Below are positions 10,307-22,028 of a stretch of DNA of 64,000 bases, piece by piece. The stretch spans positions 6,678,001 through 6,742,000 of the forward strand of contig NC_068562.1 in the NCBI RefSeq assembly GCF_022201045.2. Reading direction: 5' to 3'. The notes under the pieces are model-generated. The model made no database searches. It was not told the origin of the DNA and saw only the letters and a program-made list of their open reading frames with translations. Source of the stretch: Citrus sinensis (lineage: Eukaryota > Streptophyta > Magnoliopsida > Sapindales > Rutaceae). Both the position numbers and the translations under genes were made by a program. Positions within the stretch are counted from its first letter, which is position 1. Every line of letters starts with the position of its first letter.

Positions 10307-13300
10307 TTGTTGAGCATGTGCATGCATGTGGCTAAATTTAGCTAGTACATAAATTTGGCTAAATTTATTTTAATTAAAAGATAATTACATAAATATTTAA
10401 AATAGAGTAATTATTTTAAAAAAAATTACCCTTCTCTTAATTAAATTAATGAAATATCTCAATAGTATGAATGTGTACTAATGGCTATTTAAACTATTGG
10501 GGTGGAGTAACAAATATTAATTTATTTAAGTGTGTAATTAAATTTATTTTTTTATTTTAAGAACAAAAACTCAATTAAAAATACAAATTTATTGTTCAAA
10601 ATTCAACTAAAAATACAAAATTATTGTTCAAACAAACAAAAATTATTTTACAAATTTATAAACTAACACTTTATTATTATTAGTAAATTAACATATTTTT
10701 ACTACATAATTAAATAATTGATAGTATGTTAAATACATCTTATGTTACCAAAAACAACATTAATTACTAGAATATCAAATTAAATTTATTTTTTAATTTT
10801 GCACATTACATTTACTTGAGAGTAAAATCTCTTGTATTGGAATAAAAGAGATTATGGAATTTGAACATTGGTCATATAGATGAGGGAAAATTAATTGTCG
10901 TTATGTTAAATTAAAAAAATAATATTTATATTTATCATTAATTATAATTCGTAAATAATATACATAGTTTAATTATATAATAAAATAATTAATTTTTTAA
11001 TTAATAAATAAATTTATTTATTTAAATAGATATTAATAAATGTAAGAATAAGTCATTTAATTAAAAATTTAATTTAATAATTAAAAAAATTATGAATTTT
11101 TATGTCATAATTTTAAAATTTTTAATTTTTCTTATTTTACATCAACCTTTTAATGTTAATAATCTCAAATCACATATAACCATTATACGTTACATCAATT
11201 TGAAAAAGACAAGACATGGGGCACTAAACCCGAGAAACAACGTAACGGTACCCTAAACTTTGAGCTTGTGGCAGACAATGGCATGTGAAAAGCGAAGCTT
11301 GTGGCCTACATTGAACGTAGGCTTGCAATTATTATAGAGCGCTGCTATATGCCCCGGAAGTTTAACTCCGAATTTGACAAAACAGTGCGTTTTAAAACGG
11401 TCACTTTTATTTTTTTTATTTCACGTGATTGAGAAGATCGGAGCTGTCTCCATATACGTATTTCTCTTCCTTTTTAATTGCACGTGTTTGAGAAGACCGT
11501 GTTCCTCTTCGTTTCAACCCAACACTCAACTACTCAATAATAACTGCAGGCTTCTTGGAATTGGAATTGGAATTACGATCCAGTCCTTCGCTGTCAGATT
11601 TATTTACGTTTACGCCCACGGTAAACGCCGCCTGCTTCTATCCCCAGCTCCACTGCCACTGCCGCCGACTCCAACCAATTTTTTTTCCACAAATAATTTT
11701 ACATAAATTCAAACTTCCGAATTTCGTTAACGAAATTAACTCATGATTAATAATATATAATAATTGTCAATTTCTACAACATATAAATTCGTTAAGAACG
11801 TACCAGTTTTTCACATAACTTGTCTGCGGAATGCTCCCGAGTTACCAATTTGCCATCCCTTTTTTAATTTCTTAAACTCTTAACGATTCTTCTCTTGTTT
11901 AAAAAAATTCAACTTTGAATTATAATAACGAATTAATGATCCAAGTCGGGGAAATAACTTTGAGGGACCACCAATAAGAAATGATCACGTAATCAAATAT
12001 TTTGGCTAGCAAGTATTGTCGATTCTTTTGCTAAAGAGATCGTCAAAAACAAAGGTTAAACGAGGTTAAATGAGAGAGATTTTGCGGGTGCGTGAGAGAC
12101 TGAGAGATAGATTTTGTACAGAGAGATCGTCAAAAGCAAAGGTTAAACGGTGCGTTTTCAATTCGCCAAAACGGTGCGGTTCAGTTCGGGGTGTAATTTG
12201 GGGTTTAAAATCGGGAGAAATAGCTTTTTCCATTATTAAAACAGAATGAAGAGAAGAAGCTCCACAATAAATATCAGGCAATCTCTGAGTTGTGTTTAAC
12301 GTAACATACTGTCCAGCTTATATTAAACCGTTAGATATTTTTAGTTTGAATCCAACGAATATTGTCAAATTTATGCAAAAATAGTAATAAATGGCAAACC
12401 AACTGAATTTGTTAATTCAAGTGATGGGCTAGATGAAACGGTTTGAAGATGGTTGTCAAACAAAAAATGTTCAAAATGAAGAGGGAATGATATAGGATTC
12501 TAGATAAATGAAATCGAACTTGATTGGAAATGAAATATATCAACCCAAAGTTTTTATTCCAATTTTGAAAAGAGCTTGGCATATACCCATTGATGATTGA
12601 TTGTTGTACTGCCGTTGAATTACAGAAAATGGCCACGAAAGCCAAAGAAGATGAGAAGAGTGGGAGGGGGATGCAAGTACAAGGGTGCAAAGTAGAAGGA
12701 TTGTCGACAGCAGGGCACGAGACTTGCATTATTTTCCCCTCTATCGATTTAGCATCGATATTGGATGATGCCCTTATCGATTTAGCATCGCTTGAGTGAT
12801 TATATCTTCCACTGCTGACTCCTCGTCTGTGTCTGAGAAGTTTCCAAAATCTGCCATTATTAGCGTTGCTAATTGTGACAGTAATTTTCATTAAGTTTTG
12901 TGATGAATTGAGTTTAAAGTGTGGTTCAACGACTAACTCATGTTTCTGGCGTTCTATTCTTCATACTCATAAGCTGCCAAAATGGGTTTGAAATATGTGT
13001 TGCTGGAATTCGATGGTGGAGGTTGTCTCGAGAAGAAACTCCTTTTGTGTTCTCAATTTGATGGTTAAAACGGCGTCGTTACGTTTCTCACAACCGGTTA
13101 TAAACGGGAGTCTCTTGCGTTAAGTTTTTTAGTGACTAGCTGCTAACCGTTAAACAAATTCCATTTAATTGCTGTCATGCTCACCTAAGCATGAATTTAT
13201 TGGTTAGGTAGTCATATCACGAACTGTAAGTTACAGTAAAGTAACGATAACCGTAACTTAGAGAGGTCCATAATACCAATGCATTCCTTCGATCACATCA

Positions 13301-13582
13301 TTCCAAAATTGAGAAAATAATTTAAGTGAAGAATTGTTTAGTGAGTACGTAAGTGGAAAGAGAGAATAATTGAGAAGTTTTTTTTTTAAGTGTGTAAAAA
13401 TATATTGAATGTATTTAAATTTTAAGATGTGAGATTTTTTTATTTAAATATTGTATTTAAATAAATATTAGTAATATAATCATTTTTTCTTAATCATGTG
13501 GAGGTAAGTACAATTATTGAACCACACTTTTATTTTTTTTATAATTATTTAGTGTGCATATTACGCATTCCGCGCACAAGAA
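10307..13582. mobile_element. Unclassified 3.3 kb insertion specific to unit A
   Basis: Unit B reads straight from ATATATCAATCAGTAC into CTTCATCATTGGACC (about 24280-24312). In unit A the same two half-sites are 3.3 kb apart. TACTT occurs at both junctions and may be a short target duplication. No terminal inverted repeats, LTRs or transposon protein could be found. The left two thirds are very AT-rich. At 11220-11720 and 12050-13140 the composition changes to gene-like sequence with promoter-style motifs such as CGTTTTAAAACGG, AAACGGTGCGTTTT and AACGGCGTCGTT, and short ORFs I cannot recognise. It could be a degraded transposon carrying host promoter pieces, or the ancestral state lost from unit B. 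Confidence 0.5.
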
Positions 13583-14367
13583 TACTTTCATCATTGGACC
13601 ATTTATGGATGAAGCTTCACTGGCAAAAAGATTGTGGACCTCCTTCAAAATAATGCGACTCCAAATTTTTTTTGTCCATCATTATCAAAATTGTGAATTG
13701 CTTGTTAATTTTAATTGAATTCCACATTCGAATAATCTACATTAAAACTTGTCTTCACTCACCTTTTATAATTTTTTTTCCCTATTTTACCCTAATAATG
13801 AATCACTAATATCACTTTTGGTAGATCAATGGACAATCGTGATTAATATTGTGGCTTAATAGTTGCGGCTATCATAAACTTGAGGAAGACAAAACATGAA
13901 ACTTGTAAAATTGAAGGGCCAAAATGTAAAATTTATGTAAAATTAAATAGATATAATTTCAATTAAATCCCCATCTTTCCCTTATATAAGTCGACCTCAA
14001 CATATATATCTTTAAAACATGTATTATATATTACGTTTCTCTCTGATCAAAGTTAAAATGTATGAATTTCGAAATCAATTCGTATTTATGGTATTTTACT
14101 TATCATCATAATAAACAAAAGACTATCTTTTTTTTTAATGAAAAAGAAAGTTAGAAAGTAGAAAGTTGCACCAATGGTTATCTTATTACAAATTGTTTTA
14201 AAATAATATTTTCATGCTAAAAAAAGGGAAAAGAAAAGGAGGAGATCGTAATTAGAATTAATTATGGGAGATTTTGATCAAAGAGTGATAATAATAATAA
14301 TAGTAATAATAATGATAATTATTAATTGTTGGGTCCAAATAAAAAAAAAATATACTACAATTGCTAT

Positions 14368-15067
14368 TGGGGATCACAATGAAGTGGGGTAGGTTGGGGG
14401 TGGGGAGGCCAACCCCATTCCTCACTCCATTAAAAATTTTACTTTCATTCCCCACCCCACTCCTTCATAAATTTAGTGGGGTGGAGATAACGAATCTCCA
14501 CTTGAGGAATAACTTTTCCGTCCCCACTTAATTCCATATTTATTTATTTTATAGTAAATATAAATACATGATTTCAATAAATTAAAAATTAAAAATTAAA
14601 ATAAAATCATTACTAGATTGTAAAGTATTTAAATAATTTAAAAAAATCTTCAAACGTTTTAAACAATATCTTGAAATGATATCAAAATTGAAAAACATTT
14701 GAAAAGAGCAACATCCTAAGAAAGAAAAAAAAATTACAATGTTTTAAAGTTGAATAAAAATTATATTGTAGAGTTTTCTTTTACTTATAACCCATTTATA
14801 TCAAGTAAAAATAAATAAATAACATTATTAACTAACACTGTAATAGTATAATTGATAAAATAAAAATTATTAAATAAAAATTAAAAAATATTTATATATA
14901 ATGGGGATTGGGGGTGGGGGTGGAGTGAGGAGTACAAAACTAAACTCCATCCCATTAAGAATTTAAGAATTATTTTTCTTTCATTCCCTAAAAATTATTC
15001 AAAATTCACCCCATTTAAAATAGAGTCCCATGAAGCCTTAAATTTATGGTGGATTTTGCCATCTCTA
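14368..15067. mobile_element. hAT-type MITE
   Basis: A 700 bp block missing from the matching unit B site (near 25700). The left end starts TGGGGATCACAATG. The reverse complement of the right end starts TAGAGATGGCAAAA, an imperfect inverted pair with the RGNGATGNCAA look of hAT ends. Flanks are an 8 bp direct repeat with one mismatch, ATTGCTAT (14360-14367) and ATTACTAT (15068-15075). The inside is AT-rich with GGGGTGGGG-type runs near both ends and no ORF. An 8 bp duplication fits the hAT superfamily. Confidence 0.75.
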
Positions 15068-15133
15068 ATTACTATATGTACAATAACCTGTGACGCCCCA
15101 AGCCCATAGAAGATTTTGCTGAGGAAAATAACT

Positions 15134-15356
15134 AGACTATACCGTCAATTGCCGAAGAGCAGCAGGCTAATTCGAGAGATATTTTACAGCAAGAGTCATA
15201 AGAAGAGGCACGGAATCCTTCCCTGAAATCATCATATCAATCATATTATCCGCTATTAAATCATCCGTTAATGGTTGATAACTTGCATTGTTCATCATTA
15301 ACACATCGATAACATCTTTTGGTACGTTAACGTTAATATCAAGACAAAACTCAGAC
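15134..15356 (-). pseudogene. CYP90D1 exon 4 fragment, first copy
   Basis: Closely matches exon 4 of the intact gene (27828-28085) plus a few bases of its donor-side intron, so it came from genomic DNA, not an mRNA copy. On minus it still encodes the [13 protein letters not shown]-like core. A TAG at 15167-15169 replaces the TAC (Tyr) of the SDYPA motif, and the flanking exons are missing. It sits where duplication unit A runs out, so it marks the breakpoint of the tandem duplication or a later deletion in the unit A copy of the P450 gene. Confidence 0.85.
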
Positions 15357-15466
15357 TAGATCCTCCCCTGGAATCATCATATCAATCATATTATCTGCTA
15401 TTAAATCATCCGTTAGCGATAGCATCTTTTGGTACATTAGTAATATCAAGACAAAACTCAGACTAG
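15357..15466 (-). pseudogene. CYP90D1 exon 4 fragment, second tandem copy
   Basis: A 110 bp partial repeat of the preceding fragment. Both end in the same AATATCAAGACAAAACTCAG stretch, which is absent from the intact gene, so one was copied from the other after that tail was acquired. It encodes [19 protein letters not shown] and has lost an internal segment after CATCCGTTA. Its first 50 bases are closer to the functional exon than those of the first copy, which suggests later exchange with the intact gene or slower decay. Confidence 0.8.
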
Positions 15467-15479
15467 AAACAACTAATAC

Positions 15480-15705
15480 CAAGAATACACAAAATATTTT
15501 AACATTGATGAAGTTTTCTAGAAATACATTAATATGATCACTGGGAGGAATCACAGGGTCCCATCGATCAAGGTAAGTTAAAGTTATTGCACCCAATACA
15601 AAATTTGCAACCTTCCCATTCCACTGGGTATCTATTAGAAAAAATTTCCATCTGGAGTAACAAAAGCCTCAACTTCCATCACATGCCCAGAGAGCATCAC
15701 CTACA
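15480..15705 (-). pseudogene. Unidentified coding fragment with a frameshift
   Basis: Minus-strand reading after an AG acceptor near 15705 gives VMLSGHVMEVEAFVTPDGN, then stops at tandem TAA and TAG. Shifting by one base at the T-run near 15645 restores FLIDTQWNGKVANFVLGAI and then TLTYLDRWDPVIPPSDHI. The residue pattern reads like real protein with a one-base deletion. I do not recognise the family. The 1-398 segment is homologous to DNA immediately to its right (15887 onward), so an intact version may lie just left of this window. Confidence 0.5.
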
Positions 15706-15886
15706 AAATTCCATACCTTCAATTCTTGTTTCAACTAGTAGCAACAAAAAAAATAAAATACATAAAATATTGTTCTATTAGATAATCAAACAAAATCACG
15801 AACCCATCATTTTTATTTAACTTTCTATTTTTTCAAAAGTCAACTCAAACCCACCCAAAAAATTCACAAAACAAACTTACATAAAC

Positions 15887-18271
15887 CCAAATATCCTGTT
15901 TCCGCTGCACAGAAACAATAGAAGCCCAACAAGTACCGAACTTTACACTCAATTGAACAAAATTTAGATAACAATCCTCTCATCAACTCAAAGACATTCC
16001 AATAATCAAGTATATAATAACAAAAACGCTAATTTCACGTGCATACCTAAACAAAGGCGATGACTAAAAAATTGATTTCTGAATTAATTATTTCCCCCCA
16101 CAAATTATAGAAAAAGAAGAAACCGGACCTAACAAGAGGGGTTAGATTATAAATTAGGGGTCTTGTCAGGGGCTTGATCGATATTTTGAAAAAAAAAAAA
16201 AGAGGAGAAAACAGAAAAGTAGTTGGTATTGTAATATGTTTTCCTCTGGTTTCAGGCGGTTTTGGTGAAGAAGAATTATTTACACAGTACAAGTAATAGT
16301 GGTTCGTTCTGCTGTCACTAAACGACGTCGTTTGTTTTTTCACCAAAGGAAAATTATCCCCGCTCCACCTTTATTTTGTCATATAACCACTACGAAATTT
16401 TGATATGTTTTATAAATCACTTTTATTTCTAAATTTATATTAATTAACTATTTTACCCTTAAATAGTTATTTTACCCTTAAATAAATTAAAAAATTATTT
16501 TATGTTACAAAATTTTTTAAAATAAAAATTTTTTATTATAAGAATACCTTTGAATTTATTAAAACAAATAAATCTCAAAATTTAAGATTTTTATTTTTAT
16601 AATTATAATTTTAAATGATAATTTTTGTAATTATATTTTTTATTATTCAAATTTGCTTTACACTATTATTATTTAGTGATTAATTTAAACAATGAAATGG
16701 TTTGATAATTGTGATAGTATGATTACGAAAAAAAAAAAAAAATATTTGAGATGAGTATTACGCATTTTTTAGGTCAAAAGGATTAAAAAATTAATAATAT
16801 TTTATCAATTAATTAAAAGGTACTCACACATTTAATTTTTTAATAATATTTTATCAATTAATTAAATGATAATTATAATTCTTTTATTTTCAAAATTTTA
16901 AATTTATCTAGGGTCAGAATAATCATTTTATTTAAAATTTTAATATTTTTAAAATAGTTGATTGATACAAATTTTAAAATAAAGGTAATGTAAAAATTAT
17001 TTTCCTTTTAAAAAAAATAATCCATACTGTCTCAAAAAGATTCTGAGTAATTGGGTCCGATTAAAGCCCAAAATTTGCGGGTTCAATGCCTTTTTAATGC
17101 CAATTCTTGCTTGTTCCCTCCCTGTATAAAATTTTGTGTTACTAATTATTAATACCTAGATTATATTTCATTTTCTACACTTATTTGACATATCACAGAT
17201 CATATTCTATAATTCATACTATAATTAATTTTATGTTAGCTTAGACGAGATTTTACTACGTGGGTATTCAAAATTAAAGAAAAATTGAGTACAAAGACCG
17301 TCGATGAAAAATAATAATCGTAAATGTATTTCTCTTGAGGACGATTGATTCACGAGGACTTTGCCAATTGTGTTAATAATATTAAAAACGATAACGACGA
17401 TATGCAATAATTGCGACGATCGATACTTTGCTTTAACATCTCTCCGTTAATCCAGTTTTTCATTTTCTTGAAATGTTTGAATGAAACTGCTGCTGAGTGC
17501 TGAGTCTTCATTTCAATTTTCAATGAAATAGTTTTAATTGCAATACACATGTAAGCATACCTCGTATATCATATGTTGTAATAATTAATTGTTAAATCCA
17601 AGTTGCAATTGCTTGGCGTAACAAAAAAATTGGGTTGCGAAATTTTGAAAAAAAACATATGAAAAATATTAAACTCTAGTCTAAGTAGTTATAAACAAAC
17701 TATTTGCAATGAAGTTAAGGACGTATTAGTCTTTTCATATATTTTATCAAAATTTTATAGCTAAATTTTGTGTCAAAGTAGCATTATTGATGTTTTGTAT
17801 ATCCTCTTTTCATAACCTGAGGCAATTAAATGTCATGATTAAACTAGTCGTGAGTGAGATGTATTGTTTTTGAGCATGTATAATTTTTTTTCTTTCTATT
17901 TATTCGATTAGTAAACGTAAAATATAAAAAAAATTATAAAAGACACAAAATATTAACATGGATTGTCTGCTCATGGGTTATCTGCTCATGGATCGTCTGC
18001 TCGTGGATTGTCTGCTCATGGAACATCTGCTCATATATTTTTGCGCATGTATATATATTTTTTATTTCTATTTATTCGATTAGTAAAACGTAAAATATAA
18101 AAAAATTATAAAAGACACAAAAAAATTACGTGGTTCGGTCTTTTTGACCTACGTCCACGGGCAATATTGGCCATAAATTTATATTAATAATAAATGAATT
18201 TAACCAGAAAAAAAGAAAAATATTTTTTAAATTCTTCCAATTACACACATAATAAACCTTCTCGAAAGTTA
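15887..18271. repeat. Duplicated intergenic DNA, unit B
   Basis: Collinear with 1-398 followed by 3606-5480 of unit A, but without the 3.2 kb Mutator-like insertion (junction near 16285) or the retroposon (junction at 18272). No gene recognised. The short ORFs here are shared AT-rich noise. AAACGACGTCGTTT recurs at 16320-16333. This segment is the empty-site reference for the two unit A insertions. Confidence 0.85.
17880..18125. repeat. Small minisatellite inside a local duplication
   Basis: About five copies of a 17-base motif close to GGATTGTCTGCTCATG at 17955-18035. It is bracketed by two copies of the same flank (TTTCTATTTATTCGATTAG then CGTAAAATATAAAAA and AAGACACAAAA) at about 17895-17950 and 18064-18121. 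Unit A has only one copy of the flank and no minisatellite, so both arose in unit B after the duplication. Confidence 0.75.
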
Positions 18272-18961
18272 AAAAGAAGAAGAAGTTACTCCTGTACGCT
18301 AGTAGCATTCTCCATATGCATGTATATCCTGAAATCAAAAGAACTGTTTAATTAGTATGCTTTAAATTAGAACAAGTAGAAAATTAGAACAAGATCATAT
18401 GAGAAACATGGGCTTTATAACGAATATCTAAAACTAACCCGAAACATGTCATCAGCCAAGAACATATTGATGTTGAACGTAAATATGTAATGTAGTATCC
18501 CCCTTCTGCTTCTGCAAAATGCAATCAACATTAATTTAGAATTCATAATAATTAAACACTACTCATAACATATGCAGTGATTTAGTACTAGTTATATATT
18601 AATAATAAGTTACCACGAACCAATATCAATTGCACAACACATTCAGCTTCTTTTTTTAAGTTTGCTTTTAGTTTTTGCTAAATGTACATATACAATCTGC
18701 CTAGTGGCCTTTTCTTTTAGTTTAACAGATCACAATAAGTAATGTGGCAGATACATTTTCCATGATTGCAAGGAAAGAGAAATTTTTTTTTAAAAAAAAA
18801 AAACTTGAAGACTGATTTACATATTATGTAACTTATTATTATTAATAGAAATTAATTTCTGACCAATCTTGAACCAACTTATTCACAGACGTACATATAT
18901 AAGTAATAAAGGAGACGATATGGTTTAGAAATTACCTGAAGATTGTTTGATTCGAGGATCT

Positions 18962-21913
18962 TTACAAACTTCCCTGTGCAGCTGGACCAGGAGGAGTAAA
19001 ACTAATGTTGGGAACGTGAGAAATTTTTGGCCACTCTGGTCCTGTCTCCATGTTGTATCGATTGTTAAGATGACGAGAATAATATATTAACAACTTATCT
19101 AGTGATGTTGATCCGAGAATGTAGTCTGGCAGTGCCTTTAATTCGGGGGACCAACAAATCGACAAGTGACGAAGACGTGGCATAATTGTTTTTCCTCCGG
19201 CAATCTCGCAATCATCCCACTCTTCCCAATTTGTCATAAGCAAGAATATGAGTGTTTCTAACCTGGGAAAGGCGGTGTCCCTAATAATTGATGATGCTGT
19301 CTCAGCTTGATCACCTCGAGCTTGGTCGTCTTCTGCTATTCCCAAAAATTCATTACCAAGTCTTTTTACACTTGTCATACCCTCTAAAGTGAGTGTTTCA
19401 AGACAAGGCAACTTTCCCAAACAGGGCAGACATTCACACAGGAAGCAATGACGTAAAGTCAGCACCCTCAGCTTGGTTAATGAGAGCATCCAATTCGAGG
19501 TCGGGGGTATGGTGTCACCTTCATATGCCAAAATTTCTAATTTCTCTAAACTTCGAGGCGGCTGTAAGCATTCAAGAACTACTCGATGACCCTTTGTTTC
19601 CGTTGTACGATCAAACCATAAATTCAGTTCAACCAACCTCATCTTGCTCTTGAGATCTACTTTCTCATCATCATTATCATCACCAAGATCTCTCTCATTT
19701 CCCAACCTTCTTAATGTAAGAGACCCCTCAAGGTGTTTCAACTTGTTCAGGCTTTTAAGCCTACTACATGCTTTGCTGCTCTTCCCCCGACTCGCCACGA
19801 ATGAGCCCAACGTTCGAAGACTAGTCAATCTCTCCATTCCCCTAGGCATGTAACTTGAATCATCCTGCCGACTGTTCATTAAATGCCTCAAGTTGATTAA
19901 CTCTCCGATTCTTTCAGGTAATCTTTTTAGATTGTCACAACCACTCACATCTAAGGTTTGTAAATTGCATAATTCACACAATGCCTCTGGCAATTCTTTT
20001 ATCCATGGATTCCAACCCAAAGCAAGATACCTCAAATGTATCAACTTTTTTATTCCTTTTGGAATTTTTCGAACTGGTGGACCATCGATCGACCTCAGAC
20101 AAGTCAACCGATCAAATAATTTCGAAGAAGCTATTGTCCGCTTATAATATAGCCTCCTCGGAACCGCAAGACTACGTAATTTTGTTTCATTATAAACAAA
20201 GGAAGGAAACGGCACCTCTTTAGACATTTCCCCCATAATCATTAAATGTCGAGCTTTCCAACAAGGAAGTTGTAATCGGGACTTATTAACATCTAGAGCA
20301 CTACATTCAGTTTTTGTGAGAAACTGACTGAAATCATGCACTATATCGTGCATCTTGCACCTTATTATCTTGCGACCATCGTGTTCACTTCTCTCAAAAT
20401 CTTGAAATAACGAATGCATGGCTAAGCTCTCAAAATATTCTTCACCAACTACTTCCATATCTTCTCTTCCTTTTACTTTAAGATAATCTTGAGCCATCCA
20501 CAATCTAATCAACTTATCTTTTTCTAACATCGAGTCTTTTGGAAAAATAGCACAATACAAAAAGCATTTTTTCAACGGAGGAGGCAAATCTCTATAGCTT
20601 AGCAACAAGGGCCCTAAAAGCCCTTTATCTACTTCTTCTAATTCCCACAATTCACTCTCCAAAACTCTTTGCCATTCTTCAATTTTCCGTTTAAAACGCA
20701 AGAGACTACCTAAAGTCTTGACTGCAAGAGGCAAGCCTTTGCACTTACCTATAATCTGTCTACCAATATTTTCAAATTTTTTGTACTCTTCAATATCTGA
20801 CCTTATAGAAAGTGCAACTTGACTAAAAATTGACCAACAATCCTCATCAGATAATAATTCTATTGGAATTATGTTGGACTTGGTGGTTCCGATGGCAATA
20901 GCAACCTTTACCTTACGTGTGGTTACTAAAATTCTACTTCCTTTTGAACCACATCTAAGACAACCCCATAATCGCTCCCAATTTTGTGGTTCTTCGGTCC
21001 ACACATCATCGAGGACAAGAAAAAATTTCTTGCCCTCAATAGATTCGTGTAGTTGCATTAGCACATTTTGTGATTCAACTACATCAGGGGCTTTGCCTTC
21101 TAAAGACTCAAGAATTGCCTTTGCAATTCTAATATCGTCAAAAGGCTCAGAGACACAAACCCATATCTTTTTATCGAAATGGGCACTCACTACATTATCA
21201 TTGAAAATTAGTCTAGCAAGAGTGGTCTTTCCGATTCCACCCATTCCTGTAATCGAAATTATTATAGGGAGCTGGGTAGGCACTTGACTAGAACCACCAG
21301 TACTAACTGTATTGCTCTCACTACCACTCATTAGCAAGTTTGCTACCTTAATCTGGAGGTGCTCTCTTCCACGTACCTCATAAGATTCATCAAGAAAAGA
21401 GGTAGTGCTTGGTCGAAGCGCGACCTCCCCGGATCCCTGCTCCCTCGAGATAATAAACCCGTAGGCATTTATATCCCTAACAATATTGTCTACCTTCTTA
21501 TCTACATTCTTTATCTTGGTAGCAATGTCATGCCGCCGGACTAGTTGCCCAGGAGAAAACCAGTAAGAAGGGATGATGAAGGAAGGACGTACCGTTCTCA
21601 CAGGCTGAGAAGCATTTGTATCTCTAGATGATCTCTTCATTTGCAGCTTCCGGATAGCAGTGTTCCACTCATCCAACACATCTTCCATGTCGTAGGATGC
21701 GTGCTTAAGATCATCCAACCAAACTCTCACTGCATTCTCCTTCATTTGTCTTTTTTCTGCATCTTCAACAACAGCTTTAATCAAATGGAAACGGCGGTGG
21801 AGATTTTCGACTTCCTCCTCGGCACCCGAAATTAGTCTGACCTCTGCAGCTGTTTGTTCAACAAGGATTGAAGCCAGTTGCTCCAAGATTGTGGAGACGA
21901 TAACTTCAGCCAT
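18962..21913 (-). CDS. CC-NBS-LRR disease resistance protein, copy B
   Basis: Paralogue of the gene at 6495-9452, a single-exon coding region of 983 aa starting at MAEVIVSTILEQL. The coiled coil with MEDVLDEW, P-loop GMGGIGKTT, LVLDDVW, SRILVTT, GLPL and MHD motifs are all intact, so it should be functional. It has one extra residue before the MHD region (DMEVVGEEYF against DMVVGEGYF). Substitutions concentrate in the NB-ARC middle and the LRR part, for example LYYKRTIASSKLF against LSFKPRIALSKLF, while the first 100 residues and the last 80 are almost unchanged. The last 235 coding-strand bases before the divergent tip (18994-19228) are identical to copy A. The spliced 3' UTR and TATA box are conserved. 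Confidence 0.95.
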   Translation of the reverse strand: MAEVIVSTILEQLASILVEQTAAEVRLISGAEEEVENLHRRFHLIKAVVEDAEKRQMKENAVRVWLDDLKHASYDMEDVLDEWNTAIRKLQMKRSSRDTNASQPVRTVRPSFIIPSYWFSPGQLVRRHDIATKIKNVDKKVDNIVRDINAYGFIISREQGSGEVALRPSTTSFLDESYEVRGREHLQIKVANLLMSGSESNTVSTGGSSQVPTQLPIIISITGMGGIGKTTLARLIFNDNVVSAHFDKKIWVCVSEPFDDIRIAKAILESLEGKAPDVVESQNVLMQLHESIEGKKFFLVLDDVWTEEPQNWERLWGCLRCGSKGSRILVTTRKVKVAIAIGTTKSNIIPIELLSDEDCWSIFSQVALSIRSDIEEYKKFENIGRQIIGKCKGLPLAVKTLGSLLRFKRKIEEWQRVLESELWELEEVDKGLLGPLLLSYRDLPPPLKKCFLYCAIFPKDSMLEKDKLIRLWMAQDYLKVKGREDMEVVGEEYFESLAMHSLFQDFERSEHDGRKIIRCKMHDIVHDFSQFLTKTECSALDVNKSRLQLPCWKARHLMIMGEMSKEVPFPSFVYNETKLRSLAVPRRLYYKRTIASSKLFDRLTCLRSIDGPPVRKIPKGIKKLIHLRYLALGWNPWIKELPEALCELCNLQTLDVSGCDNLKRLPERIGELINLRHLMNSRQDDSSYMPRGMERLTSLRTLGSFVASRGKSSKACSRLKSLNKLKHLEGSLTLRRLGNERDLGDDNDDEKVDLKSKMRLVELNLWFDRTTETKGHRVVLECLQPPRSLEKLEILAYEGDTIPPTSNWMLSLTKLRVLTLRHCFLCECLPCLGKLPCLETLTLEGMTSVKRLGNEFLGIAEDDQARGDQAETASSIIRDTAFPRLETLIFLLMTNWEEWDDCEIAGGKTIMPRLRHLSICWSPELKALPDYILGSTSLDKLLIYYSRHLNNRYNMETGPEWPKISHVPNISFTPPGPAAQGSL

Positions 21914-22020
21914 GGTCAAAGATGGTTATTGAATTTGATCTAAGCAAAAGTTGGTAATTTCAAGTATTTGTTGTGGTTTGCTTTGGTTGTGATAATTCTA
22001 AACATGATCTTCCATCTGGC

Positions 22021-22028
22021 TATTTATA
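22021..22028 (-). promoter_or_regulatory. TATA box of NLR copy B
   Basis: TATAAATA on the minus strand, 108 bases upstream of the ATG at 21913, matching the box of copy A. Beyond it the upstream DNA of the two genes is unrelated until about 23979, so they may be expressed differently. Confidence 0.6.

Noticed and set aside
12412-12891. 159-codon minus-strand ORF in the unit A insertion
   Set aside because: Composition and peptide look random, and no homologous motif or splice context supports it.
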